From NCBI GenBank assembly GCA_016802295.1, contig JAESIW010000207.1, positions 637,978-701,977 of the forward strand: 64,000 nt of DNA, in the 5' to 3' direction. How positions within the stretch are numbered: the first letter of the stretch is position 1; each line of letters starts with the position of its first letter. The notes beneath the pieces were generated by a model. It was not told the DNA's origin. It searched no databases and worked only from the letters and a program-made list of their open reading frames with translations. Shown in pieces: positions 22,417 through 34,535 of this stretch. Made by a program: the position numbers and the translations under genes. The stretch is from Brachionus rotundiformis. Lineage: Eukaryota; Rotifera; Eurotatoria; Ploima; Brachionidae.

Positions 22417-23470
22417 TTTAATTTTTTTCTATCTAAAATACTTTTTGTTAACCTCTAATGACCCATAGATGGAATTTATCAATAAACATTTTCACAATTC
22501 AATATACTAAATAATTATATTTAATTTTTTTTCAAATGTATTAACAATTAAATTATTGGTTTTTTATCTATTTAATGTAAAACGTAACTTTTAATCTAGT
22601 AAAATAAAAGAAAATTATTTAACAAAAAAATAAATAAATTTGTTTATCAACCTTTAACCCTGAGTAAATTTAATCATTTTTGATATAAAATTTTTGTTTA
22701 AAAAACAATTATAAAAATTAATTTAAGTTTATTGTTGTTTGTTGTGAAATAATATTTAAATTTTGTTTATTTTCGTTAAAATAAGAAAATAAAATTGTTA
22801 ACCAAGTCTAGTTTGGATTACGATTTCTAAATTGATCCAGTCAGGCTACTTACATGTCCAAAAACTCATTTAACATTCATTTATTCAAATACATCATAAA
22901 ATTTAATTTTTCAAAACATTAGTATCTAAAAATAAAATAAATCTTTTGCCAAAAAAGAAAATTTATTCGAAAAATTTGAGGGCTATTCATTACCTGTTTA
23001 TTCTAAAATTTATTTTCTTGTCCAAAAATTTTATTTTTTGCTAAAAAAAAAATCATAGTTGAGCAAAAATATTTTTTTTTATTATTACTGTATTGTTATC
23101 ATTTATTAATTAATATTGTGGTTATTTAATCTAAATTCAAAATTACAATTTTGTGTACAAAAATTTTTTTCATTGCAAAAAATGTTTATTTCGAAATGTC
23201 CTGTAGTTGATTTAAAAAAAATGTATATTAATTAATTAAAATAGACATAAAATAAATTTTTTTGACAATATATTAAATAAACAGGATGTTATTAATTAAA
23301 TATAAATTTTTGCACAATAAATTAAATAATTAGAACATAAATTAATAATTTTGTGTTTTACTTAAAATTAATTTCTTTTAAGTCAAGTAAAGTACTTATA
23401 ATTTGCAAATAAATGATAAATTTTATCGAAATTTAAAAAACCTTAGTCTTTAAATTTGAAATTTAGTATA
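22417..23470. other. AT-rich spacer
   Basis: 3' UTR of the neuropeptide gene, then extremely AT-rich spacer with homopolymer runs. No gene or structured repeat seen. Confidence 0.5.
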
Positions 23471-23479
23471 GTCTAGTGG

Positions 23480-23645
23480 TTTATTGCAAAATTTAAATAG
23501 TATTTATCTATTTTTGCTCTGAAAATTTCGCTTGATTGAGCTTCTACCACATCTTTTCTCAGCATATTCCAATTGTTACCTACACGATTTGTTAAGAAGT
23601 TGTATCGTTGAGCACAATTCCTAACTAATTCATTGACTTGACTTA
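23480..23645 (-). pseudogene. LINE 3'-terminal coding fragment
   Basis: The minus strand reads ELVRNCAQRYNFLTNRV followed by NNWNMLRKDVVEAQS, the C-terminal signature of the jockey-like elements also seen at 39521 and 46225 (NRVVNDWNRLP type). Only about 45 codons remain. It is a short dead fragment. Confidence 0.65.
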
Positions 23646-23649
23646 AAAA

Positions 23650-24480
23650 AATGTTTTAACAAAAAATACCATATTTTTTGTCTTTCTTTGTAAACTCGAT
23701 GGTTCTATCGAAATGGTCGAACCATAATTTTTTTTTTCAATATTATTGCTCCGATATCACTTTTCTGATATTCAATATCATTAAAAAATAAATAAAAAAG
23801 ATACATAAAATAAAACCATATTTTCAAAATTAATTATGATACTCAAAAGACAAAATTGATTTTTATTTTTAAGTGAATATTATAAAAAATTAAATGAAAT
23901 TTATTTAAGCCCTTTGACTCAAGATGTTCAGAATTTAATATATTCGTATTTGGAGTTTCTTTCTGGTAAAGATTTCGACGCTTGATGATTTTGGCGTAGG
24001 CTTTGGGACATGGTTAAGATATTTGCAATATTCAGAGATATCTAAATAGTTTTGTGCTAAGTTTTTAATTAGATAAATAATATTTCTTTGGCAATTATCA
24101 TTATGAATTTCATTAAAATATTTCGAACCGATATGTTTTTACAATCAAAATCAACAAATTCAATGTACCAAAAATTAAGGATTACTTATGGCGGAGACTG
24201 AATTTTAAAATTTAAATAAACAAAATTAAATATTTACTAAGAGACTTTTAATTAGAATAGATAATGTAGACAAAGAACAAATTCATTCAATTTTATTCCA
24301 CCATCAAATGGAAAAATGTATTTGGCGCTATGAAAAATATTTAATAGTTTATAAACAAAAAATACGCAACGTATAAAGATTTAGTCATTAAAGCATATAA
24401 AAATTAGTTATTGTAATAGTTGTACTGTAGTTGTCATTATTTATAAAAATTAAAAATTAATTAAAAATAGTTTCTCTTTA
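23650..24480. other. AT-rich spacer
   Basis: No gene seen. The part next to the LINE fragment (23650-23760) may be more of that relic. Confidence 0.4.
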
Positions 24481-24489
24481 TTTAACCCT

Positions 24490-25060
24490 TATATAAGGAT
24501 AACAGGAACAAACTTTGTGATAGTTGGAGAGGGACTGCTACCAATAAAAAGCAAGGTGTTCTTCCAAATAATCCTGGAAAGAATTAGAGATGCTTTGAAT
24601 GCAATACTTCAATGTAACAGGCTGTGAATCCTAAACTTTGTCAACTTCAAGAAGGTCTTTGATAGTATAATCAGAGAAACACTTGAGCCATATTTAAAAC
24701 TTATCACATACCACAAAACAACTCTTCTATTAGAATTTCGAGTGTTTCATTATTTTGGACTAAAGACAATTAGGAAGCTTCCGATCACCATTGATGGCAC
24801 AAGTATTGAGAGTGTAAGTAAATTCACATACTTAGGAAGTTATAAATGAATCAATGGGAATATATCAAGAATAGACTTTCAAAAGTAAATAAAGCATTTG
24901 CCAGACTCAAGCCAGTTTGGAAACAAAATCAAGTTATACAAAACTGGAGTAAAAGCTACACTGATGCACGGAAGAAATGCTGCAGAGTGTCTGAGTTAAG
25001 TATAAAAAGCCTGAACACTTTCCACATTGGAAGCTTGAGCGAACCACATGAACAATAACA
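24490..25060 (+). pseudogene. Decayed LINE reverse transcriptase, C-terminal part
   Basis: The segment is riddled with stops, but 24780-24960 keeps the post-RT region: a trace of KFTYLGS spelled across frames, then EYIKNRLSKVNKAFARLKPV, which matches the thumb/linker block IKNRISKARxAFxxL of many LINE ORF2 proteins. Base composition is higher in G+C than the flanks. It belongs to a different LINE family from the jockey-like fragments. Confidence 0.6.
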
Positions 25061-25539
25061 GGACGTCAATTTTGCCAATTTTAAATTTGATAAAAAAATT
25101 TTCTATCAAATTAAATCCACAAGTTATTAAATTATTATTACTAATGTCATAATTTTTAATTAATTAAATAGTTTTTGTTTTTCGTGCAGAAAATTTATTT
25201 AAAATTTGTATAATTATAATTTTTTTCGATGCTTATTTTTAGAAAATTTTAGAATTTATTTTTAAAGATATAGTTAAAAGGGCTGTCACAAAAAACATCT
25301 TTCACATAGTCTAATCAAAATAATGACTTGAAGACTATTTAATTAAAATTTGTCTCTTGTCAATTCTTAAACGCCTCTTTTTCTGATTCCAAGATGATAT
25401 CTAACCAAAGATTTTTTAATCGTCTTTATAAAACAAAATCCATTTTATTTTGCTATTTTTTCTTAATTTTGAATAAAAATTAAAAATAAAAATAAAAAAT
25501 TTTCTACTATTTTTAATTTTATAAAAATTGAGCAAAAAA
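25061..25539. other. Spacer upstream of Gemin2
   Basis: AT-rich spacer that should hold the Gemin2 promoter. Nothing else recognised. Confidence 0.45.
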
Positions 25540-26553
25540 ATGGAATCTGATGATGAAACGGCTGTGGAAGAAATTCTACCACAAGCCCTACCAGTGGCTA
25601 AAATACGAGAAAATTTTGACGCTAATATAGCACCTGTCACTGGCGAAGAATATCTATCACGAGTGAGACTTGAAGCTTCGAAAAATAAAATTGTTGTGGC
25701 CAAAGTTGACACTAATCAGTTCGAAAAAAATCGAACTGTCCAGATTTTTCAATCGGTAAGAAAATCATGGTCCTTTTAAATGGCTTATTAATTGGTTTAA
25801 AGAATTTTGAAGGCGAAAAAAGATCCGAATTTAAGGCTAACAAAGAATGGCAGTTAGAAAAGTGTGCCGAATTTAGCCACTTGAGAGACAAAGTGAGAAA
25901 AGAAAAGTCTCAATTTGTCCAGAAATTTTCGCTTAATGAGACCAAGTTAACTTTGGTATAATTTTGCCAAAAGTAATTTGAAAATTCGATAATTTGAAAA
26001 TGAATTTTTTTAAAGAAATCTTTGAAATCTAAAAAAGACTGGTATACATTTTGTCATGGTAAAAAATCTAATCCAGATGACCAACAGACCAAAGAACCTT
26101 GTCTAACAATCTTGTACAGTATGGACCAGGTATGTCAATTAAACATAGTTAGAGTTGAGCTTAATTCTTTCAAAGAATTCTATTGTTAATCTGTTTGATT
26201 ACCATGTCGAATGGTTAAGAGCATGTGGTTACACTCGGAATAAAGTAAATAAGAGAAATTAGAGTTTAAAATTAAATTAAAGTATTAAAAAATAAGTTTC
26301 AATGGATGTTTAGTTTAATGTGTTTTTTAGAAAAACCTTTGTTGCCAGAAACACATTCGTCACTGAGAGATTTGGCAAGAGAATGTGTCAGAATTAGAAG
26401 CGAGCTTGTAAGTTATGTTTTTAAAATTTATTTATTTTAAATTTTAATATTTAGAATGATCCTAATGATGAGAAATTAAATGAATTTAATCTTTTCATAG
26501 CCATAATTGGTCGCTACTTTGAACAAAGAGATCTCGCTGATGAAGATACATAA
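25540..26553 (+). CDS. GEMIN2: Gem-associated protein 2 (SMN complex)
   Basis: Gemin2 binds SMN and holds the Sm protein pentamer during spliceosomal snRNP assembly. Six exons, 25540-25755, 25803-25955, 26016-26129, 26176-26244, 26297-26407 and 26455-26553, join in frame to 253 residues (human 280). Exon 1 has the diagnostic EEYLSRVRLEA followed by VVAKVD, and exon 2 the helix KEWQLEKCAEFSHLRDKV. Exon 5 has CFLEKPLLPETHSLRDLA and exon 6 IIGRYFEQRDLADE, both very close to the human C-terminus. The start is the first ATG; the acidic MESDDE opening suits the flexible N-terminus of the family. The gene converges with NDUFB10, with only 124 nt between the stop codons. Introns are 47-60 nt. Confidence 0.92.
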
Positions 26554-26677
26554 ATTTTTAATTTAAAGAAATAAAAATTTGATAATTTAATTAATTTTTG
26601 TACGGTTTTTATTTTTTTGACTCTATAATAATTTTCATCAATATTTTTGAAATAAAAAATCAGCCTTTTGCATCACT

Positions 26678-27842
26678 TTACGCTTTGATTGGATCTTCGG
26701 TAATCTTTCTCTGGTAACTGGCTATTTCTTTACGTATTTCTTTCTGCTTGCTTAAGCCAACAATGTCTTTTTCTGGATTTCGTCTTTGCCAAATTAAACG
26801 ATGCTTTTGTTTCATGTACGCATCAACACATGTTGCATTCGATCCCAGGTCACCATCTAATTTAATACCGATAAATTTTTATGATAAAAATTTTAAATTT
26901 TGAGACAAAATAAATAGATAGATTTGTTTAAAATAAAATATTCAAAATGTTTATTTATTCCAAGAAATCAATGAATATTCTGGCTTGCTAAAGAACATTA
27001 ATTAAGATTTTTATCAATTCGGAATCCTCTTGATACGAGAATTTAAGTAAATTAGATTGTTTTTCTAAATCCTTTAACACTATAATAAAAAAATTAAATA
27101 AAGATAGTCAAAGTGTCGAAATTTTAAACAAATAAATTAAAAGACCTATTTTTAGCATCAATTTAAAGAAAAGATTCCTTATTTAATTATTTTTTGGCAA
27201 AGAGACAAATCCAAAATAAAATGTTCTCAAATTAGATTAAATTTTTTTTTAAGAAATAAAGACATTTTATTAATATTGATAAATTTTTTAATTATTTATT
27301 TTTGATTTCCCAAAATTTTCATAATTAAGTACTTACATTTAATGTAATAGTTGGTCAAAGCCTTCTCGTAATCATCATCAAGTTTTCGACATTTTTCAAA
27401 GCCGTCATAAGATCCATGATGAATATAGCACTCTTTGGCTCTTTTTGCCAAAATTTGAGTAATAAATTTATCTACTTTTCTAAAATAATTAATTATTAAG
27501 CTGGCAAATGAAAAGCTTTTCTGGTACCTGTCCCTCAAAAACTGCTCGTTGGCTTCAAAAAAACAAACATGATCACCGTAGGCACACTCGTCAATGGTCG
27601 GAACTCTTGGATAATTACGGTGATAATACGGATACTCCTTACGGTTTCTCTCAACAATGTTTTCTAAAATAAAATAAATTAATAAATAAATTAAACTTAA
27701 TTAAACAATATTAATAATTATTTTTACCTCGGATAAAAGTTACCGGGCCATCAAATACTTTAAAAATTGATTCAAAACGATTCATAAATTTGTTTTGACT
27801 GGACAAATCAACTGGACCATGCTCTTCTTGTGCACCGCTCAT
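26678..27842 (-). CDS. NDUFB10: NADH dehydrogenase (complex I) subunit B10 / PDSW
   Basis: An accessory subunit of the membrane arm of mitochondrial complex I, facing the intermembrane space. Four exons (minus): 27842-27728, 27663-27528, 27479-27337 and 26856-26678, give 190 residues (human 172). Family landmarks are VFDGPVTFIRE, YYHRNYPRVPTIDECAYGD, FEANEQFLRDR, and the paired cysteine segments ECYIHHGSYDGFEKC and the later CVDAY typical of the twin-Cys PDSW fold. The C-terminus is rich in Lys/Arg (IWQRRNPEKD). The third intron is about 480 nt, unusually long here. The start at 27842 gives MSGAQEEHGPVD with no cleavable presequence, as is usual for this subunit. Confidence 0.92.
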
Positions 27843-28514
27843 TTTCCACTCTGTCTAAACCTATTAAACTCTTAAATAAAATTATTATTTTAATTAATTA
27901 AAAAGCTTTTTTTATTAAAATATTATGTGTGTGTGTGTGTGAATGTGTTATTGTGTTCTAACGCCGCGTTTGTACCAGCAAATATGCATTCAAAATTGGA
28001 ATATTTAAATATGCACAATTTAAATGAGAGTAAAGCTTTCAAAATATAAAAATATAAAATTCTTAATAAAAATAAGCTAGACAAAATTAATAAAACTTTA
28101 TATCGGTTTTGTTTTTTTTTATTTTCGGACACTAGAACAAGAAGAAACATTCGGCAACAGGCTTTTTGCCGAATTCCAACATAATCCAGATGTTACATTC
28201 AAGAAAAAATTGAAAATAATTTATATTCTAATTTATTTTTATAAAAAAATTGAAATAAAAATATTTTATTATTAATTTTAAAATTTTAAAACCTTTTGTT
28301 TAATAGTAAAATTAAAATTTATAAATTTATTTTAATAGAGAATTAATCTAGTTATAACAAGACTTTTTTTAAGCGTGATCATATATTTCTTATAATTTTA
28401 TTCTAATATAATCTATAATTAAATACGTATACAATTATGTATGCTATATACATAATTTGTATATTTTTTATTTATTAAAATCAATTTTTTTCCTAAAACG
28501 AGATAATTTTATTA
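27843..28514. other. Divergent intergenic region with a short (TG)n tract
   Basis: Region between NDUFB10 (minus) and the orphan frame at 28515 (plus). It contains a short (GT)n run at about 27926-27942. Otherwise AT-rich; no gene seen. Confidence 0.5.
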
Positions 28515-29192
28515 ATGATGGCTAAATTGTTCAGAGACATACCGAAGCATTTTAGTCTGAGAGAAAAGGTGGACATTCTGGTCCAGCGCCATGAGAACAA
28601 CTATTTCCTGGACATTGAGCCGAATGAAGTGGGCGAAAATCTGAGCGAATTCGTCCGGCCTGTGGCCAAAGTCTCCAAGAAAGTGCTGGACTCATGCGTC
28701 ACCAGAGACATCAGAGCCAAGATCAAGAAAATTCACTGGGTTCTCAACCAAGATGATGAGTTTACACATGATTTCAAGGACAAGCTCAATAACAATTTCT
28801 ATTCTTCAATGAATGAAGTTTTTCGAGAATCGTCCAAAATTTATAGTAAATATTGTGACCAGTACATGTCTTCCAAAGCGACTGTTTCCAGTGTAGATGG
28901 CAGAAAAGTGTATAAAAGAAAAGCAGCGCAAATTTTTGACCAAATGAGCGAGCCAGATAACATCGAGCTCGATTGCAAGGAGAGGATTATTGATGCAGTT
29001 ATTAAAAACTTTGACAAACTAAAGACTTTATTTGCATTGTCGAGTGACCAGCTCAAGGCAAAAATATCCGAAAATCCCGAATCAAGCAGTGCCATCTCTT
29101 ATATTCTAGGAATTGATGAACCTACTGGAGAAAAGGACAGTCTACTTTTTTTGACCATTTCGACTTTTTTCGACCTAATTAATGATGCTTAA
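28515..29192 (+). CDS. Hypothetical protein, orphan single-exon frame
   Basis: A 225-residue intronless frame with good coding character: charged, helix-prone, no signal peptide and no membrane segment. The first ~70 codons (through about 28730) use G/C at third positions far more than the rest of the gene or its surroundings; the second half is AT-biased again. I recognise no family. Visible pieces include DIRAKIKKIHWVLNQDDEF and YKRKAAQIFDQM. A mostly alpha-helical soluble protein is all that can be said. An alternative start is the second ATG (codon 2). A polyadenylation signal AATAAA follows at about 29283. Confidence 0.6.
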   Translation: MMAKLFRDIPKHFSLREKVDILVQRHENNYFLDIEPNEVGENLSEFVRPVAKVSKKVLDSCVTRDIRAKIKKIHWVLNQDDEFTHDFKDKLNNNFYSSMNEVFRESSKIYSKYCDQYMSSKATVSSVDGRKVYKRKAAQIFDQMSEPDNIELDCKERIIDAVIKNFDKLKTLFALSSDQLKAKISENPESSSAISYILGIDEPTGEKDSLLFLTISTFFDLINDA

Positions 29193-31280
29193 TTTAATTA
29201 GTTGAATTAGTAACAATTTTTCCTTTATTTTAAAAATCCTTTTTGTTTTTTTAATTGAACAAATTTTATATTTTAATTAGAAAATAAAGTTAATTTTGAA
29301 TAATAAGTGTTGTTTTTTGGCTTTTAAAGTTAAACCAATTAGTTTTTATTTACCATGATAAACTAGATTTTAAAATTTATAATTAAAAAACTGTAAAAAA
29401 AAATTTAATTTTTATAAGTAAACTAAAATATTGTTGAACACTTTAACTTGGACAAATAATCCATAAATCTTTAATTTCTTTGAATTTTTTGGAAAATATT
29501 AATTTTTTAAATTTATTATAAGCTATAATGCATAAAAATATAAATATTCGATTGCTAATCCTATTAAGTTGTTTGAAAATTTAAAAAACTTATTTTAAGT
29601 AAATGATTAAATGCGCGCATACGAACACATGGTCTTGGTTAAACCAAATCGTAGCGTGATCATTTAAAAATTGTTTCAACTAATTTTCTAGTTGTCTCTT
29701 AATGTTAAAGTGACTTAAGTTCATCAATAAGCCAACACAATACGTGGTTATTAGGTAAATTTTACTTTTTTTCCCTCTCCATTTTTAATGCCAGTTTGTA
29801 AATGCTTAGAGTTGTTTATTTATCTATTTAAGTGTATTTCCGTTAATAAAATTGCTGTATAACTATTAAATAATATTTACCAAAAATTTCTGGTCAAAAA
29901 ATTCTAATACTAAAACATTCAAATTTATTTTAAAATTTCAACTAATTTTGGTCATTTCTTAGCTAAATCCTAAATTCCAATGGTATAAAAGGTGCAGTAG
30001 TGTTTAAATTATTGGTTTTTTAATTAAAATGTCTTTATTTAGTAACAAAAAAGTCTTTAAATTTAAATTACCTATTTTTAAGATATATTAAATATCATAA
30101 AATTTGGTTTGATCAGCAATCTCAAAAGTGGAAAAATATTTTCGGATATTAGCCAAAACAAATACCAAAGAATGACATGTAAAGCAGAAAATTTACCAAA
30201 TAGCAAAATTTAAATTTAGTTTATTATTAGTGACCATAATATGATGGAAAATATAAATAAATTCTGACCATGTCACTTATGTTCTGTGAAACTGTGACCC
30301 CTTTGAATTAGAAGCAGTATTTAAAAAAAAATTTAAAAATTTTTTCTTTTGTCTTGATGGCATTCTTCAAGTCCAAAGATGGAGATTTTTATAACTATTT
30401 TAATTTATATTCCAAGAGCTTTATATGATTTATCTCTTCATTATTTCTACATACAAAGGACATCCATCTAGCTTTAGATTTACTCAGTGTCCGGATCTCC
30501 AGTGTAAGGTCTCGGGTTTCCAGTTCATTTCCAATTAAATTGCATGTTCTGATGGTCTAAGACAACATTTTCTGGAAAAAATGGCAGATATTCTATAGCT
30601 GGTTTGACTAATCCTTTAAATGTAGCCTACAATGATTTTTTGTTCTGCTGGACTCTCTCTAGTCTATTCTATTGTCTATCGATTGATTAAATCTTTAAAA
30701 TTTATTAAAGCTTTCTATAATTTATCAAGATATATTTTGAGTAATCAGAATAGTGCTACATGGTCAAAGCATCTGGAAGAATTCCTGTGTCATTAAATAT
30801 AAGCTAAACAATTTTTGAAATCAAGTAATAGGTCTAACAAAGGTAGTTCGGAATATCTAGCCTGTCTGACTTTATCACAGATTCTCAATGTCACAGAATG
30901 ACCATAAATTTTAAAAAGTAAACTATAAACTTTTTGTTATACCATTAGTTCAAAGTTCATTATTAATTGAGTTGACATTTTTGTGAATATTTGACAATTG
31001 TTAAAAAAAAACTGAGAAAAATTAAACTTTGTTTTTCCATATTTGATCAATTGTATCAGAAATAATACTTGGACACTGGTCATATAATTAAGAGAAAACT
31101 ATCCAATAGAAAAGTATAGGTAAATTGAATGGAAAATTTATGAGGGGGGCTTTTGGATATAAATTAGCAAAATATCTGCCCTAGTTTAAACAAAAAACAA
31201 ATATTCCAATAATTCAGTAGCGTACAATGTGAAAATATTAACTAATTTATTAATCAAAAAGTTAATAAATAAATTCCAAC
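29193..31280. other. Intergenic region with an unresolved complex patch
   Basis: Mostly AT-rich spacer. About 30340-30900 is more complex and on the minus strand shows a possible LERVQQNKKSL-like snippet, which occurs in LINE C-termini, but stops are too frequent to call it. No gene supported. Confidence 0.35.
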
Positions 31281-31787
31281 ATGGTATACAGCAAATTATG
31301 GTTAATAAGCCAAGCACGGCTAATCGAGCTTAACCAATTCAAAAAGGTCGAGGCTGACATCATTAGACAATATTTGAATTCAAATTTAGACCAAATAAGG
31401 AAAAGTCTGCTCACGACCAATTTAATTTGCGAGGATGGTGAATTAAATGTGGTTTATGTGCAATCTAAACTTGCCACCTTTTACAAAAATATGATGGATT
31501 GGATTAAAAAGCACAAAAAAATTGGCAAAAATCTCCACTATGCCAAAGAGGTCGAAAATGCAGATATCAAGAAGGTTTATGAAGCTTTCAAACATCTAAA
31601 GCATGAGAAATCCAAGTCTGGCTTTGACATTATTTTAAAAGATTACCATCTTATCAAGCATTACAATTTGCTCAAACAATTTGATTTTTTTAATATGGAA
31701 ATGATCATTTTGATCTACACTTACTCACTCTTTGTCTACATAATGTGTGTCTACATTATATTCCTTTATTTTTTGCTATACTTTTAA
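31281..31787 (+). CDS. Hypothetical protein with C-terminal hydrophobic tail
   Basis: A 168-residue frame. Residues 1-135 are charged and helical (QFKKVEADIIRQYLNS, KLATFYKNMMDWIKKHKK); the last ~28 residues are hydrophobic and Tyr/Phe-rich and could be a membrane anchor or simply read-through into non-coding AT-rich DNA. There may be a missed splice donor before the tail. No family recognised. It lies between spacer and a transposase relic. Confidence 0.4.
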   Translation: MVYSKLWLISQARLIELNQFKKVEADIIRQYLNSNLDQIRKSLLTTNLICEDGELNVVYVQSKLATFYKNMMDWIKKHKKIGKNLHYAKEVENADIKKVYEAFKHLKHEKSKSGFDIILKDYHLIKHYNLLKQFDFFNMEMIILIYTYSLFVYIMCVYIIFLYFLLYF

Positions 31788-32064
31788 AAAGTATATTGAT
31801 GACCACAAGTTCAATTAGGCCATTTTTTCTTAGATAATCGATCTAAGTCGCTAAGCGACTATAAAATCACAATAGACTTAATAGAATAAATTTAAAATTT
31901 TGAATAAACTTTAACAAAAATTCTTTTTTTTTTTACTTTATGCTTTTTAAATAGTAAAATAGACCATAAAATAAATTAAATTTTGGTAGCATTTACAATT
32001 ATAATGCTTAAAATAATTTTTAACTAAAAATTTTGCAAATAAAAATATAAACAGGTGAAAAAAT

Positions 32065-32444
32065 AGAAAACTAATTAAAAAAAAGTTCAAAACTTTAGAA
32101 TTTTTTTTTGGCAGAAATTCAATCAATTTTTGAAAGTGCTCAGTCAGAATCTTTAAACGCTGTGTGTGTAAGACCTGTTTCAAATGCTCAATAGATGTTA
32201 CTTCAGTGTTTAACATTTTGGTATCCGTGTATGACCATAAGTTCTCGATTGGGTTGAGATCTGGTGAGCGGGCACACCATGGGAAAACCTCAATGTTCTG
32301 TTTATTGAACCAATACCTTACCGAGTATGCGGTATGTGCTAAAGGCCCATCTTGTTGAAAAATCCAATGGCTTTTTGGTTCAAATAGGAGTTGAACAGAT
32401 GGTAAAAGGTTGCTTTCTAAAGTGTTGACCGTATTTGTAGACAA
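32065..32444 (-). pseudogene. Truncated Tc1-like transposase (C-terminal half)
   Basis: The minus frame keeps WIFQQDGPLAHTA and RSPDLNPIENLW, with exactly 34 residues between the second Asp and the Glu, the DD34E spacing of Tc1-like transposases. The N-terminal DNA-binding domain and first catalytic Asp are missing, and upstream sequence (32445 on) has no matching frame. The copy is 5'-truncated and dead. The frame as drawn runs on past 32065 into AT-rich sequence (to 31947). This family differs in sequence from the Tc1/mariner relic at 397/5060. Confidence 0.8.
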
Positions 32445-33466
32445 TTTGATTCAATCGTTCTGATTTGATTGAATATTTTTTTACATTTGATTGTAAATGT
32501 TGCATTTACTAGTGGCTTAAGAAATAGATCCCAGATGCCGACTGAGCCCCAATCGTTTTCTAACCTTGGTATACAGAACTTCGAGTGTTACTTTCAATAT
32601 AATAAAAATTCTGATTATCCGACTTTTATTTTTTAATTTTTATGGAAAATTTTTTGATTACAAATTTTTAAAAGGTAATTATATTTTATGCCGAGTTTGA
32701 TATATCCAGTTAGATATTAATGGAGATAAAAAAATTTCCAAATTTTATTAGATGAATTTTTTAAAAATATAAATGAAATAAAGAAAAAAACTTATTGCTT
32801 TTTTTAAGTTTCGAAAATAAATCTTAAAACTACTATAACTATAATAAACTATAACGAAGTTGAAGAATTTCTGGTCATATTAAATGGTTGTATGATGGAA
32901 ACAGCGTCAAACCGAACCTTGAAAAGCTAAGATAGGGTATTTTAGATTTTTCACTTGTATGAGCTTTCAAATATATCTCCAAGTCAAATTGACCATTGAA
33001 AGTATTCTCTAGCTACTAAGCTTACTATCGAGAGGTCTGCGATATCATAAAATTATTTGGATCCTGAGATATCGTACTTCATGTACAACATACTTTTATA
33101 CTTTTAACTTTGCCTGTTATTCTCCAAAGGAACGGAACTCTCAAAAATTATGAAACCTAGTGATCTTTTGTATATTTAGGTCTATTTTAATTTAATGATA
33201 TCTGTTTTGTTATATTCCTTTAAAAAGTAGGGGTCCTTCCCAGAATTTTAATTTTCTTCTTTTAAATTTTCGTAAAATTTTAAAAATAAACAATTTTATA
33301 TATATATTTATTAACTTATTATACTAGATTTTAAAATAAACTAACAAATAATCATTAAATTTTATTTTTAAAAACAAAAAACTTAATTATTTTTTACAAA
33401 AAATCCAAATAATCAGTGAAACACTAAAGAACATTAATGAGTATTTTTTTAAACCGATTTCTCGAT
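32445..33466. other. Spacer between transposase relic and DCTD
   Basis: About 32880-33150 is less AT-rich than average but has no open frame or recognised motif. Some may be remains of the Tc1-like element or another repeat. Confidence 0.35.
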
Positions 33467-34128
33467 TTAATTAGCCATAAAATTAGCATCTGTCAACGTG
33501 AAGTCGATCACTACTTTGTTTCGTTTCGGCTTAAACTGTTCAATTTGAATGCCAGCCATTTGGAACATAATTTTTGATGCTCTGGTTTGTTCAGTATGGC
33601 TATATTTATCACATAAGAAAACAACGCGTTTTATTCCAGACTGAATGATCAACTTGGCACAGTCATTACATGGAAACATTGAGACATAAATGGTACAATT
33701 GTTTAAATTAGCCTCATTTTTGTTTAGAATGGCGTTCATCTCAGCATGGCATACTAAAAATCTTATCTTTTTAAGTATTCTAACAGGTTCGATGAAATTT
33801 ACCAAATGGATATTTTGTGTCAAGAATAGATCCATTTGAAGATGTTCTTGACCAGGGCAGAAGATCGTCAGAACAGTTTTTCGGAAAACCATTGTATCCA
33901 ATGCCAACAATTTTCTTTTCCTCATTGACAATACATGCACCAACTTGGGTATTGGGATCTTTGCTTCTTTGTGAGCTTAAGATTGATACAGCCAAAAAAT
34001 ACTCATCCCAATCGAGATAATCTTGGCGTTTTTTTCTATTAAATATTTTAAAATAATAAATGGAAATAGTTTTTATTTTACACGGTCAAATCTGGCTTGA
34101 ATCCTAATTCTTCGAAGACTTCCTCCAT
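33467..34128 (-). CDS. DCTD: Deoxycytidylate (dCMP) deaminase
   Basis: Converts dCMP to dUMP, feeding thymidylate synthesis in the cytosol. Three exons (minus): 34128-34082, 34035-33803 and 33753-33467, give 188 residues (human 178). The core is very close to animal DCTD: KKRQDYLDWDEYF, SQRSKDPNTQVGACIVN, GIGYNGFP, DTKYPFVCHAEMNAI and FPCNDCAKLIIQSGIK. The zinc site is complete (His and catalytic Glu of CHAE; the two Cys of PCNDC). The N-terminus MEEVFEELGFKPDLTV differs from human and depends on a short first exon. A splice acceptor-like TTCTCAG lies about 34 nt upstream of the ATG, so a 5' UTR intron or an extra 5' exon is possible. Confidence 0.93.
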
Positions 34129-34535
34129 ACTTGATAATTGTGCACTTGATAAATACTTGACTGAGAAAAGATATCTTTAGTCTTAAAAAAAATTTAATGA
34201 TGATATTTTAAATTTCTAATATATTAATAAAATTCAAAATTATTTATTTTAAAATTTTCATAATATTTTCATAACAATACTATTTTTTTTGTACCAAGTC
34301 TAAAATGTTTTTATTTCCAAAAAAAAAATTTTAAATCTTTTTCTTTAATTTACAATGGCCATAAATTTATTTATAAAATTAAATTGTATGAAAAAGATAA
34401 TACCCAACAAACTCTTTATAATTATTTTCTTTCAAATGTTAAGAATAATTTGATCAATTTTTGTTATGAAAACAAATTTTTAAAACAAAATCTAAATGGT
34501 AATCTAAAACTAGAATAAATTTGGAAAAATTAAAA
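34129..34535. other. Divergent promoter region, DCTD / mL54
   Basis: About 400 nt between two divergently transcribed genes, presumably a shared promoter region. AT-rich; apart from the possible DCTD 5' splice acceptor near 34160, nothing distinct is seen. Confidence 0.5.

Noticed and set aside
27926..27942. GT microsatellite as a regulatory element
   Set aside because: It is very short, and nothing ties it to a function.
27923..28150. 75-codon minus-strand frame
   Set aside because: It starts in a GT microsatellite and is hydrophobic AT-rich noise in a promoter region.
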